From: Prostheceraeus crozeri | Taxonomy: Eukaryota > Platyhelminthes > Polycladida > Euryleptidae | Reading direction: 5' to 3' | Assembly: GCA_907163375.1 (NCBI GenBank) | Contig: CAJQUW010001625.1 | Span: 62,001-126,000, forward strand | DNA length: 64,000 nucleotides | Shown: in pieces, positions 10,921-22,267 of the stretch | How the letters are laid out: each line of letters begins with the position of its first letter | How positions within the stretch are numbered: the stretch's first letter is position 1 | The notes under the pieces: model-generated | Databases searched by the model: none | What the model was told of the DNA's origin: nothing | Seen by the model: only the letters and a program-made list of their open reading frames with translations | Made by a program: the position numbers and the translations under genes

Positions 10921-11460
10921 CTAAAATGAAATTTTCTTATGTTTTCTCTGATTAAGCGAAAAGTACTAAGCCCAGAGTCATAATTTTTGACATGGAATGT
11001 CTTCAGGTCATTTCCTATTATGTACATGTGCTATTATCATGTTTCTGATCGGCAATGTATGTGATACTGTGGTTGAATGTGGATAAAGTTGCTCAAAATG
11101 TTTGTGTTTGCCGACATTAAAAGGCTCGCCAAATCGAAATGTGTTTAGCTTTATAGATAGGGGTACATGAACATGAAAGGAAATGACTTGAAGACATTCC
11201 ATGTCAAAAATTGTGACTGTGGGCTGTGTACTTTTCGCTTAATCAGAGAAATCATACAAAATTTCATTTTAACCAAAAACTGCAATCTGCGTCCCATTGG
11301 ATTTACATGTGTTTTTCTTTGATCTTGTCTGACAAGAAGAGGAAGTCACTAGAACTCGGCAGACGCGCGAATTCGTAGTAGGCATGGGGTGTACATCATT
11401 CAGTGAAAGTCTCATTTTCGGCCTCGTTCCCTGCAGAAACTCGCTCTGGCTGCCGGACTA
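10913..11460. repeat. Fold-back MITE of the TAGTCCGG family, copy 1
   Basis: Arm 10913-11028 is a near-complete inverted copy of 11166-11282 (shared landmarks: CTGATTAAGCGAAAAGTAC, ACATGGAATGTCTTCA), with a loop of about 135 bp. The right part continues to GCCGGACTA at 11460. Related copies lie at 51708-51815 and 61682-61953. The left arm is cut by the RLE-type LINE. No coding potential is evident, consistent with a non-autonomous DNA element. Confidence 0.75.
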
Positions 11461-12964
11461 TAAGATGTTTGGTACTTGAGAATTAACAGGTACATCGGAA
11501 AGCTAATATAACTGTGTATGAACTTAAGAAACGTCTAATGTCTAATAGTTTTGGCGATTTCAATCTCACATGAAATATTCCTATTACATTGCATAGTTTG
11601 TATTCAAAATATTTCTCCAATAATGATATTGAATGTGTAATTTTGATTTTCATGACCATTCGTGGATGTTCGTAATGAATCTAAATAATACATTGAGCAT
11701 CGGCTACACAGAATGAAGAATTAGCAAAAGCAATTTGATAAAGACATTATACAATGAATAAAGTAAAACTAGGAGAGAACGATACTCAAATAGGGTTTTA
11801 ACATGCAAGTGAACACAATTTGTGAAGTTCTAAATTCAAATATGTAGTTGTTTTTCTTTATTTGTACAGTGCAAAATTGTAGTCAGGAAAAGAGGTAGAT
11901 TGAAAATGGCGAGGAAAGGGGAGTGGCTGTCTAGATGTGATGACAATTACACACCTTGCGTTACAGTAAAAATATTAAGACATGACTATTTGTTGAAAAT
12001 TGAAATTTGAAAAAATATTGACCTTTGTGATTGCTTGCCAACTGTGAAGCTTAAATGCTAATTGCACTATACTCTAGGTGCGCATTTGGAGAGATCTGTT
12101 CGCCCTATGCATTAGTACGGGATTATTTTTGTCTGGAGGCCAATGTGATGCGGTGTGTTGCTACTGACTTTATGAATTGGGAATTGCAAAACTAATAGAG
12201 TGTATGATCATGAAGCTCTAGCAGAGAACATGTATGTACGTGTATTTCAAGCAGAGAAAGTGTTAGCCAGTCATGAAACAAATATTGTAGGAGACCGAAT
12301 CATTGACAGAAAAGGTATTTTCTTAAATGTGCATGAATGTCATGACATGTAGCTTACAACTTCTGCATGCTTCATGAGAACCAGCTAACTCAACGGTGGG
12401 CAACCGTTTCTAGCAGCGGTCCACATTATGGATCTGATCAGCTTTGTGGTCAGATAATTGTGCAGTAGGCTACTATTGAAATCAGAATATAATGATGCTG
12501 TGAGGAGCAGACCTTGGCAACTTGTTAGCAAAATATGTTGGTTGAAAACCAAGAGAAGATGCTTAATGTGCACATTTGTTATCGAAGACGATACCTAGCC
12601 AAAATTTTTACATGTGGTTTGTTCTACGTTTACCAAAATATTCTATTCTGATTGAAACACATGCTTTGGGACTTTTCCGTAAGTTTCCCACAAAGATAAA
12701 TACAGAGCTTCCAGAGATGTCAGCCATGCTTAGAAATTGTACTTTACCACAAGTCTTTACCGGGCAAGGTTTCGGAAAGCTTCAAATACTTGCTTAAATC
12801 CGTGGAAAATATGGCAAACGTACCGCCAGTGCTTTAACAAAGAAAACCTGTTAATATCTGTTAAACCTGTTGACGAAATCTATACTTAAAACAGTTATCT
12901 ACAAAATCTGCGCAATTGGGAATACATTGCTAAAAAATTCTATAATGCTGTATATACGATGCGC
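11461..12964. other. Non-coding stretch
   Basis: No gene recognised. At 12390-12450 the sequence (GGTGGGCAACC, GCGGTCCACATTATGG) resembles one end of a hAT element, but no partner end was found. Confidence 0.5.
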
Positions 12965-13706
12965 CAGGATTAAAACTGGCCGATTCACTGCAAGCAAAAC
13001 CGGCCGGGTTAACAGAGTGCAATGTCAATCAAAATTGATCGTATGCTGTTAACTTCAGACGATGCTCTACAATCCACTGTCACGTGCTCTGGCAGTAGGT
13101 GCTACTGGTATTACATGTGGTAGCATTGAAATCCAATCATTCATTTCGACTCCTAACTAAGCTTCATAATCATACGATAGAAAGGCTGAGGAACACACAA
13201 TTCTTCAAAATTCGTATAGTCGACCAAACGACGGGAGGTCATAGTCATTATAGCAGCTAAGCAAAAATCAAGCTCCTTTTTCGTTAGAGGTCGATCCCTA
13301 TTAGCACTAAAATTATGCAGAAGTTGACGGTACTTCTTAGTCCAGCACTTTCAAAGGTCGATAGAAACAAGGTGGACCTTAAAAGAAAGGGGAAAATTGC
13401 TTTGCTATTATTCATATAGGCTGGAATGCAGGATTCTGAGAATTTTATTTGAGATGAAGTAGGTTTGATTACATGTATAGGTTAGCAGAAACAGTTCGCA
13501 ACATTTATGTCACTAGCATACGGTGGGCTCTCTATAGTCGCGCATGTTACATCTATTTTGCATGCTCTTATAATGATGCTTTTCTTTTGATTGGTTAGAC
13601 GATTTCTTCTAGAGAGAATGTCGTCAATGGTCAACAGAGAGTTAATCTAATAGAATTAGCCGGACAAAATTCATGATTGAGGCCGGGCCGACCGGCTCCA
13701 ACCCTG
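12965..13706. mobile_element. hAT-like non-autonomous element
   Basis: The left end CAGGATTAAAACTGGCC and the right end, read inverted, CAGGGTTGGAGCCGGTC form imperfect inverted repeats of the CAGGGTT type used by many hAT elements. GC-rich subterminal blocks lie at both sides (ACCGGCCGGGTT; AGGCCGGGCCGACC). The flanks CGATGCGC (12957-12964) and TGATGGGT (13707-13714) agree at 5 of 8 bases, as expected for an old 8-bp target duplication. No transposase frame was seen. Confidence 0.5.
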
Positions 13707-13714
13707 TGATGGGT

Positions 13715-14127
13715 AATCACAGATGAAAGAAAGCATCAGAAAATTGGTTCGACGCTTTGAAACTGATTGTTTCATCGTATCAAACTAACTTTTCTCACGC
13801 TAAATAGCTTATTTCTGTTCTGATTTGGTCAATGATGATTAATGAGATTGATACCTGATACTATAAGTCTTTCTCGAAGATGAAGTCAATCAGTTACATT
13901 GAAATGTTGGAGCTTACTTAAGCTGAAAGAGGATCGAGGAGTTCGTTGAGTTCCGTGGAGAATCTCATGGTGCATCAGTAACATATTGCGCCAACCACAT
14001 GAGCAAAACTTCGGTACCGAAAGTTTACATGCAAATCGCATTTACAGATTTATCTAGATGGTTTTACTGCGTACGGTCTACGTTTACATGCACTCTTTCA
14101 AGAGAATGTCCTACTGTCTTAAGGAGA
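13715..14127. other. Non-coding stretch between two hAT-like elements
   Basis: Nothing recognisable was seen on either strand. Confidence 0.5.
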
Positions 14128-15156
14128 GTCTGGAGCAGTGGTGGGCAACGCGTGGCCCGCCACCGCTTATCATATCTTATGTGACATTATTTGAATCGAT
14201 GGCGTGAAAATGACTCACTCCGACTTCGAACATTGGTAGGTAAGACCATCAATTGGCAACTAAATGAGCAATGGGATGGCACAAATAGCAAAAATCCACA
14301 TTCGGATAGTCCAACCATGCTCCTTTCGTATAAGCACAAAATAATCATTATCTGCGCGAGTTTATGCTAAGTCACATAGTATTCGATGGCTAGCTGAGAA
14401 TTTTTCCCTTCGTAATAAACCACGCCTCAATGAACCTAGAAAGGGGCTATATTAATTTGACACTTTGACAACGAATGGAGGAATCCAACCGCAAGATTTT
14501 GACAGGTCAACATCTTTTTCAAATATTCTTGCTCAATTTCATTTTCATACTATACTACACCAATATATATTTCGTATACTCAATTGGCATTAGCACACGA
14601 CTATAGCCTAATTTGTGGAGCCCATGCACAGTTTTTGAAGGCCGTACCCATATGTTTGGGTGACATATGTGCACGCATGTAGCATATACATGTACTTGTT
14701 GTAGCATGATCAATAATTGTAGCAAAATCAGTTTTGTCTTGTGCGGCTAAAATGTCGGTCAAATCACCAAAAATGTCAAACTACCGTTTAATTGCACAAA
14801 AGAAATGCTTTTATGATTTGCTACACGCCTATTCGCTCTAAATTATGATTCCATAATATTGTACAAATTAGTTGCGTAAAATGCTGCTGTATACATATAC
14901 ATGCAAAATTTTGTTATGTAATACGACCACTTTGTGCGGTGCAGGAGTCCATATGTCCACTTAAAAGCCCGGAATAAAAGAATATTAAGCTTGTACTACT
15001 GCCCGCGCTGGTGGATGTAAGAAAACGCTCAGCAGTGCGTGTGCGTATTTTCACGCAGTAAATAGTCGATCAATCTATATACACGCATTGAGCTAAAAAT
15101 CCTCTCGCAGTGAAGTTAGAATCAGTGTAATGTAATCTGGCACAAGCACTGTTGAC

Positions 15157-15247
15157 CAGGTTGAAATTGCCCGGGTTTTTGGCGGCCCGGCCGGCGTTCA
15201 GAGAAGTCAGCCGAGGCCGGGCCGAAGGCCGGTGCATTCAAAACCTG
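15157..15247. repeat. GC-rich palindromic block
   Basis: CAGGTTGAAATTGCCCGGG at the left and, read inverted, CAGGTTTTGAATGCACC at the right enclose blocks of GGCCCGGCCGG and GGCCGGGCC. It resembles the ends of the hAT-like element at 12965-13706, but the flanking 8-mers do not match, so a separate small insertion is unproven. Confidence 0.35.
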
Positions 15248-15519
15248 TATTCGTCTGTACATTATGTCGATTGGTTAAGGCCTTGATCGTCAGACTTATT
15301 TGGTCAACTTATGCCATTAGAGATTATTAAATTCCACATAGCTTGCGTGAAATGCATGAATGATAGGCATACTGGTACTCCGTATAAGCGAGAGCTACCT
15401 ATTACAATACAACATTATACAATGCAATTATTCGCACTTTGATATCATGCTTTGTGTGAATGATACGCGTAACTACTTATTTACTAATCTAATGAGTTGT
15501 AGGCCTACTTTATAATTTA

Positions 15520-16010
15520 TGACAATGTTAACTGCATTTTCAAAGTCAATCTAATGCAAGCAAAGTGAAAACAGATGATCAAAATAATGACCCAAACGGG
15601 CATTGATTTAATGATATTGAAATAAAATTGAAGTAACACGACTTGTTTACCAACTACGCTGCCGATACAGTTAGGAAAGTTCCATGTTTTTTCAAACTCA
15701 TATGCTATATCACGCCATGACTCCTCACTAGGTGGTTTGGTATATTCTTGAATTGTCGTAATAAGAGCATAAAAAACTTCAGTCATGCAATTTCTGACAA
15801 ATTATGGACTGACACGAAGTTTGAAAGCTAGATTGCACAGAATCTCCAGTAGCCAACAGTCTGACAAGTGACATCATAGCCAGACGATGAATGCAGAAAC
15901 TGAGTGATCATGTGTAGCAGCATGTTGTAGGCAAGGCTCGAGCTTTTCATAATTCATGCGAAAGTATTTGAAGTGTGCCTCGTCATTGAGTTCCCGTAGA
16001 TCATTACAAA
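15520..16010 (-). pseudogene. PIF/Harbinger transposase (HARBI1-like nuclease), fragment
   Basis: On the minus strand, pieces in N-to-C order match the harbinger transposase. LNDEAHFKYFRMNYEK is the N-terminal block. VRLLATGDS is the highly conserved LRFLATGDS motif. Then come KPPSEESWRDIAYEFE and WNFPNCIGSVVGK. The last block is normally WNFPNCIGAIDGKH, where the D is the first catalytic aspartate of the DDE nuclease; here it reads VVGKQ, so the site is lost. A stop replaces a codon in the RVSP-FVRN segment, and the frame also shifts upstream of VRLLATGDS. The rest of the nuclease is missing or scrambled. A domesticated HARBI1-type gene is unlikely because the active site and frame are both broken. 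No Harbinger termini with a 3-bp duplication were identified. Confidence 0.75.
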
Positions 16011-16471
16011 CAATCACCATGGAGATCGATATTTCTATTGATGTTGAGTGGTCTCATATGCCATCGTCGCAAATTCTTCTTTTTCAGTTGTTGTTTACGT
16101 GAAAGTATCAATAAAGAAGTCGAGAGCACAATTTTCTTAGTAGGTCTATTCATAATCAATGAAAAGAAATGTTCACGCATCTGTGTGCGGAGAAGTATAT
16201 TTGATTACAGATAAGACAGTAAGTGAAATTAAATGGCCTCACTAAGGACAGAGCGTAAAATCTCAAAAAACTGCGGGAAATCCATTTCAACACAAATTTA
16301 CGCAGTGAAGAAAATACTCTCTAGTGAATGAGTATATTACAGCCTTTAGAAACATCTCTGAAAGGTCGAAGTCGGAATGAGTCAAATAATGTCAACGGGC
16401 CACTTTGGATCTGAGAAACGGTGGCGCGATATTTCCCAGCGGTCCTCGCGTTGCGCACCACTGTTCTAGAT

Positions 16472-18769
16472 CTTAGAGTTCAAGATATCTCACCGATATG
16501 TATTTTTGTTGGTCCCTACAAACTTGTGAAATATGCATGCACTGATTGTCAGAGGCTGAAGCACTGCACAGCAGACTGCTCTAGTGCTCTACGCAATTTT
16601 TATCATGGATAAATGGATAAAGCGTGACGCTGATTATAGTTTGGGGGAGGTAGGCATTCCAAGTCATGCTGTAAAGCCCTGCAGCATCTGCGGTTGCCAA
16701 GGAATTTCTTCAACTCTGTACTCAGGTGAGCTGACACTCGGGTACATATCATTTATGTCAATTTTGCTTTCAATCTGAGAAAAAGCTTTTAGAACAAATT
16801 CCTCTTACCACAGAAAAATTCTTTATACGAGAAGAATAATTGCACGAAGATGAATGAGGGGTCTGATTTAAGTGCTTTAAAGTCTGAGTCTGCATCGAGT
16901 TACTTATATTCCGTTACTCTGACAAGTTGGTAGATTCGTCTGCGACAATCTTCACCAAAAAGGGCTTTAATGTTATATTTTCTACAGATCTATCAAATTT
17001 GCTACCATGACTCAAAATCATTTACGAACAAATTTCTTCGGAAAGCTAAATAATTTTTTATCTGCGGTCCATCATTTACCTCGGTTGAGGTCAGTCAGAA
17101 GATTTCGAATCTCTAATCTGCAGACGGGGCCGCCTGTCTGCTCCTGTTCACATACAATAGCAATTCTTCACGCTGTAGTTGCTGACAATTGCGTTCGATG
17201 AGATTTTTACAACTCAATCAATGATGACAGGAGGACAGACGAGTACCGACATAAAATGATCAGCTGTGAAGCAACAAACTTCCAATCACTAATTACTTCA
17301 TTTAATTAGGAAGACCACACTAGCCTAGTGTCTCGACTGGTCAAGCGAATAAATTTAGTAATCAATCAATTATGAGCTCACGATAAAACTTTGTGAGAAT
17401 GAGCAAAAGATTAAAAAACTCTTCGTGGCATGCAACTTTTAGGAAACGGACTGCATCGATTTAGATCAGAGATATGAATAAAGAAACGACAGAGAATATG
17501 AAAGACAAAAATTTGTCTGCAAGAATTCCAATGATCATTTAGGATCGAAGCATGATTAAAAATTGAAAACTAGATTTACATTTTTGAATATTTTCAAGCA
17601 TTTTTCTCGTCTATTCAATGAACAAATGTTGATTAAGATTTTCTTCAATGCATGTAACTCAGGAAAGATGCCGTTGTTAGTTTTCTGTTCATTGCAAATT
17701 TCTAAGACAGGCACTATACTCTATATTCTTTGTATGCCTCCTGAATCCTGATTCCCATTATCGTGAATATTCTTTGGTTCAATTCCGCTTCCAGGCTCCG
17801 TTTCCATGAATCTCTACAACATTAGCAGCAGACTGTAACCGATGTACTCTCTCATCAACTTACCAGTTCATGGTTTATCATTGTGTCAGGATTACGTAAT
17901 GGAGAGGAGACTTGTTGGATCAACATATTGAGTTAAGGACGCTGAGGGTAAATATGGGAAGTGAAACTGCACGGCTTCACTTGTAGTTATAAAAGTACTT
18001 CACAATGAACAACAAACGCAATACTTGCGGTTGAAGTCATTTATCTCACGATTGGCGCCATATCGGAAAAATCCATTAAACAAATATAGCAAACGACATC
18101 ATCCGTCCACTTCATGGGAAGAAAAACATTGCAAATCCGCAGATCCGCCTGCATGTAAGCTGCGAAATATCAGAATTCAAATCACTTGCGGTTCTTGCTG
18201 CTTGAGAAATGATAAAAGAAAATGACAGCCATTGAATAACATTTCTGTCATTGATTATGCATCTCTTCATCAGTGAAAGAATTTCCTGCAGTGGTAGCTT
18301 TGTAAACAAAGTTTATGAATATGTTACTTTTAATCTTAGAACATAACTACCAAGAAGTTGAAGTTGATATCAAGAGACACAAGTAGTATGATAGAAACAT
18401 GCGAGATAGCAAACGAATAGCATGTCATTGTCATTACACGTGTATTATTTCACACGTGAGCACCTTCAGAGGTATTCGATTTATTTATCAAATCTTACTT
18501 TACTTTATGCGGCATATTCATTAATGAACCTCAATCGGACTTGTCCTATTCAGCTGTTGAAGAGTGAGTCCTGACCACTTCGTAATGCTAATGATGTATT
18601 GGGTCCCTTCCTCTGCGACGGCTGCCTGCCATGCTGCCTTGCAAAACAATTCTCGTCAGTTGGCATCCTCCTTCTCTGCACTGATGTCCGTAGACGGATA
18701 GCTTCCTCTTCCGAATATGTTTGAGCAGCAAGGGAGTTGTGGAGAGCTGCTCAAAAATGCTGCCCCACG
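16472..18769. other. Non-coding stretch
   Basis: No gene was recognised. An open frame starting at 16607 (MDKWIKRDADY) superficially resembles the start of zinc-finger hAT proteins but is only about 57 codons and shows no further homology. Confidence 0.45.
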
Positions 18770-18905
18770 AAAATTCCTCATGATTTTTATGAGATTTTTC
18801 TCATACATATGTCATGAAATTTCATGCGAATTTCAAACGTTTTCGTATGAAATATCTCATCAAATTACATGACCTTCTCATGAAATTCTCATTAAACAAT
18901 TGACA
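18770..18905. repeat. CTCATGA-rich segment, part 1
   Basis: CTCATGA, TCATGAAA and related words on both strands recur about ten times in 135 bp. Similar word-rich segments lie at 20030-20085 and 21418-21530 around the next LINE, suggesting one repeat region split by insertions. Confidence 0.45.
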
Positions 18906-20387
18906 GTTGCTTTTTCATAATTCTGAATTTATTTTCCTGACATGTAGCTATTGCGGCCCATAATTGTCCTTACTTTTCCTAACCACATTGCTCCATAGCA
19001 TTCCCATGCCATATCTGCAACGCTATTCTAGTATTCGAAGTAATAAACCATTTCTGCAGAATAGGAACTTGAACTGTGAAATTGAACTATATGTATGTAT
19101 ATTTTCAACATCTTGTACAGTAGTGTTAATAATTATGGGAAAAGTCAGGTTAGTGCACTTTGAATGAACAATAATATACAATAGAAAGTCAATAAATATT
19201 TAATAAGTGTAGCCCTGAAAAGGGCTGTTGAAAGCGTTCACGCCGGTCATCGGGTAATATAAAAGAAAGAAATAATACTTAGATGGCGTACCGAACAATA
19301 AAACATATTTACAATCTTTATACAAGACATACCAGAAAAGAATAAACATAGAAGGGGTTCATCAGCAAAATGACCAGCTAGGTCGCGTTTCGGGTCCTTG
19401 AACATTTTGTACGCTCAAACCCTGACCCCACACATGACTTAACAATGTTAACACTCTTAAATGAAGCCACACAAAATACAAAATTCTCTGGCTGACTGCA
19501 AACCAAATTTAAACAAAACTAAAAAAATGCTTTTTCAACAGTCTCTCCATACATTTGATTAACTTGCAGGCTTCATATCCGCGTTTCACAAAAACTGTAA
19601 ACGTGCTTTTAACTTTGACAATGGCATACGGCAGATGAGAACATATCCTAAGGTAACGAAGAACTTGACTGGCAAAAACATTCGCACCCATATGAAGAGG
19701 AAGAAGACTGTCTGTCGGGAAAAGTGAAAACAATAACATCAAAACATCAACCTTATGAAACCATCACTACAAATATTAAGCTTGACATCGAGATATTCTA
19801 CTGAGGTGTTATCCGTCCCATTTCTCTCAGCCTTCAATGTTAATAGTAAAGTCAAATATGCATCATTTCGAAAATGCTGTTGCGTATCGATATGAAATAT
19901 TCTAAATATTTGTTTCTTTTTCTTTATAGACTAAATTTGGAGATTTTCATCGATTGAATAAGGCTTATCACTCTTTCCTTTTGCGGCTAGCATGCATACC
20001 TTACTACTTGTAAACTAATTTTCACAAAAACCTCATGAATGCTCATGATTTCACCATGAACGCATCTTGAGATTCAAGATGATTTGATTGCATTTCACTT
20101 GTACATTTTGCGGTCGGTGCAACTGTTCTCATATCACGTAGTGATCTTCTTACGTGCATTGTCATGTCAATTTTGTTACAGTTTGATAGCAAGTTGGCAA
20201 GTGCCATTTTAGGATAAGACTTCGCAAATGCTTTTTTCCATAATACAATAGCTGTTATTCTTTACCACTGGTTTTGTTTACATGACCATGATGTACCTAC
20301 ACATTGCCCTGTTTTTCGCAGAAATGAAGGTCCGGAAACGTCACAAGAGCTGATTTAACAAACCATACTCGAATTATCCGTGTGTAA
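18906..20387. other. Non-coding stretch with a histone-type stem-loop
   Basis: No coding region could be supported. The stem-loop at 19211-19226 is listed separately. A short CTCATGA-rich patch lies at 20030-20085. Confidence 0.45.
19211..19226 (-). promoter_or_regulatory. Histone mRNA 3'-end stem-loop candidate
   Basis: Minus-strand AGCCCTTTTCAGGGCT forms a six-bp stem with a TTTC loop, matching the metazoan replication-dependent histone 3' signal GGYYCTTTTCARRGCC except at the closing base pair. The preceding CAAC and following ACAC resemble the usual A/C-rich flanks. No purine-rich U7-binding element (CAAGAAAGA) follows, and no histone coding sequence is visible in the 500 bp upstream on that strand. 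It may be a relic or a chance match. Confidence 0.4.
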
Positions 20388-21323
20388 TTGACATCATTGA
20401 TAGCTCTCCGCACCCACTTTCCCTTACTACTAATTTTCCGTCTCTCCGATAAGCCTGAGTTACGCCCCCTGATTCAATCATACCTTGATTCTAGAGTGCA
20501 ATGTGTGAAAACAAATAGACAACTTTCTTCTTGGTACCCAGCTATTAGTGGAGTGCCCCAGGGAGGTGTCTTATCACCTCTTCTGTTCGCCATAGCTGTT
20601 AATGACTATCATGCTCAACAACCAAATAGCACTCTCCTAAAATTCGCGGATGACTTTTTTATTATCCATGCCCTACAGCATGCCAGCGAAGATCATCTTA
20701 GTTCTGAACTTGACCATCTGACTTATTGGTGGTCTGAATCTCATGGATTCAAACTTAACAACAATAAGACGAAAGTGATGAACATACAAACGAAACGGTC
20801 CATTGTTTTGGCTCCATTGGAAGATACAGCATCTAATTGTGAAATTGAAGCAGTAAAGACGGCAAAAATCTTGGCCATTACATTTGATGATCAGCTAACG
20901 TCGCACCATCACATTGAGAATGTCTTGAGCCGTGCCGGGAAAAGACTGTACATGCTCTACTCTGTTAAACGGATTAACACTCCTCAGCGCATCATGTGGC
21001 TGGTATACTGTACACTCACACGATCGGTAGCCAGCTACAGCTTTCCTGCATGGTGTAGCGTTAACAAAACTTGTTTCCGGCAGTTAACCCAATTTGAAGA
21101 ACGTGTTTTTCGAATTTTTCGGATTAAGGGGAAAATCAAATTTGCTGATTTTTGTGACCTGATGGCAAGACGCCTATCAAGTAAAGCGATGTGCCCTCAG
21201 CATCCCTTGCATGTGATATTTGACAAATCATCATCTAGGTCTTCTACTCGCAAAGGATTCCTCCACAGGAAAGTGATGGCCAAAACCAAGCGGTTTCAGT
21301 CGTCTTTCATTAGATTTGCTTAA
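20388..21323 (+). CDS. LINE reverse transcriptase, 5'-truncated but with an open frame
   Basis: A single open frame of 311 codons enters the RT palm. Convincing homology begins near residue 20 (PLIQSYLDSRVQCV). ISGVPQGGVLSPLLF is motif B. LLKFADDFFIIH is motif C with the FADD variant of the catalytic box. FKLNNNKTKVMNI is motif D/E, and KILAITFDDQLTSHHH is the thumb start. The C-terminus is KTKRFQSSFIRFA. The fingers and motif A are absent, so the enzyme is inactive, but no stop or shift interrupts what is left. The start codon is arbitrary. The fragment at 38281-38640 shares its motif pattern (SGVPQG-VLSP, KFAD, EL-HI-WS) and is probably the same family. Confidence 0.82.
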   Translation: MTSLIALRTHFPLLLIFRLSDKPELRPLIQSYLDSRVQCVKTNRQLSSWYPAISGVPQGGVLSPLLFAIAVNDYHAQQPNSTLLKFADDFFIIHALQHASEDHLSSELDHLTYWWSESHGFKLNNNKTKVMNIQTKRSIVLAPLEDTASNCEIEAVKTAKILAITFDDQLTSHHHIENVLSRAGKRLYMLYSVKRINTPQRIMWLVYCTLTRSVASYSFPAWCSVNKTCFRQLTQFEERVFRIFRIKGKIKFADFCDLMARRLSSKAMCPQHPLHVIFDKSSSRSSTRKGFLHRKVMAKTKRFQSSFIRFA

Positions 21324-21418
21324 CTTTCTTTCATGTTTTATCTTCTGTAATGTTGTACATGCCACTTCCGAATCCTGTTTTGAAGTGTAATAAAGCCATA
21401 TTATTATTATTATTATCC
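20388..21418 (+). mobile_element. 5'-truncated LINE copy with (ATT)n tail
   Basis: The RT frame is followed by about 80 bp of 3' UTR with an AATAAAG signal at about 21389, and ends in a tandem ATT tract at about 21402-21417. Microsatellite-like tails of this type are typical of CR1/L2 and related LINEs. CTCATGA-rich sequence lies on both sides (20030-20085 and 21418-21530), consistent with insertion into that repeat. Confidence 0.75.
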
Positions 21419-21530
21419 TCACGAAAGTTCTCACTACCACTCATCATCTTCTCATCAAAGCATCATAAGAACATCATGAGTTAAATATTTTCTTATGAGA
21501 ACATCTCATGACTCATGAGTCCGGTGTTCT
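21418..21530. repeat. CTCATGA-rich segment, part 2
   Basis: Repeated CTCATCA, TCATGAG and ATGAGAAC words, similar in style to 18770-18905. It directly abuts the LINE tail. Confidence 0.4.
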
Positions 21531-21531
21531 C

Positions 21532-21835
21532 CATAACTGACACGTAGTAGTCTTCGCCAGAACCAAATTTCTGATGCAATGACATTGTTTTCATCTGTTG
21601 CTTTCGGTTTTGATCATTCGGCACCATATGAGAGAATTGGCTACACAAGTGGTCTCACTAACTTCATCTTAAGCTTTGTTGGTAGCGCTCGATCTGCCCA
21701 CAGCTTGCTCAATCCTTGCCTCCGGCATACCGATTCTTATTCGTACATCTTCTGTGCGACTTCCATCGTTCTTCTTGATTTAGCCAAGATACTTACTTCC
21801 TCAATTATCTCATCTCCGACTCGATGTTATTAACA
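21532..21835 (-). pseudogene. LINE ORF2 C-terminal fragment (RTE/L1-like group)
   Basis: Minus-strand translation in mixed frames gives DVRTRIGMPEARIEQ, ALPTKLKMKLVRPLV, PILSYGAE and IWFWRRLLRVSYGE. These correspond in order to the post-RT segment of LINEs in which DVRTRIG, K-K-RL-RSLV, LYGAETW and F-M-YRRMLRISW are conserved. Several in-frame stops and shifts interrupt it. The RT core is absent. It differs from the neighbouring FADD-type LINE, so it is an independent, older insertion. Confidence 0.65.
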
Positions 21836-22267
21836 TTTTATTATTACTTTTATTTCGATTTTATTAAGTCTATCTGAGAAGATAGAAGATGTCGAAGAAA
21901 AACAAAACAGAATACATAAAAGGAGCATCAGTTTTAAAACTCTATGTCTGTGATTGTCTTGTCTATAATTGTTCGACAATCTATTTTCGCACAATGTCGC
22001 AATCTGACACCAGCGACGACGAATCATTGATCGTGATAAGTGTGCATTGGTTGTAGCTAAATTTTTGTGAATTATTTGTGAAAATTTGTGAATTGTTGAC
22101 AATCTGCCAAATAATTGACTAACTGTATCCTTGCTGTGTCTCTAACAAGGTCGTGAGTAAACAAAATTCCTTTGAATATTGAATTTTGCATGACATGAAA
22201 GTTTCAAAGTTTTAGACAAAATAAGATATGACTTGACGAACACAGTTCATTAATTGGCCGACGAACG
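21836..22267. other. Non-coding stretch
   Basis: Nothing recognisable; short AT-rich frames only. Confidence 0.5.

Larger units (their letters stand above)
14136..16463. mobile_element. hAT-like element (Buster-type ends), about 2.3 kb
   Basis: The left end CAGTGGTGGGCAACGCG and the right end, read inverted, CAGTGGTGCGCAACGCG match at 16 of 17 bases. Subterminal blocks are also inverted copies (TGACATTATTTGA and CCGACTTCGA on both sides). The flanks GTCTGGAG (14128-14135) and TTCTAGAT (16464-16471) fit a decayed 8-bp duplication around the CTAG-like core favoured by Buster-group hATs. The interior holds a PIF/Harbinger transposase relic, which does not belong to hAT, so it is probably an insertion. 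Confidence 0.7.

Noticed and set aside
12385-12573. hAT-like left end with GGTGGGCAACC
   Set aside because: No inverted partner end or 8-bp duplication could be found nearby.
16584-16778. Frame with MDKWIKRDADY and two cysteines, resembling the start of a hAT or zinc-finger protein
   Set aside because: Only about 57 codons from that Met with no further homology; not supportable as a gene.
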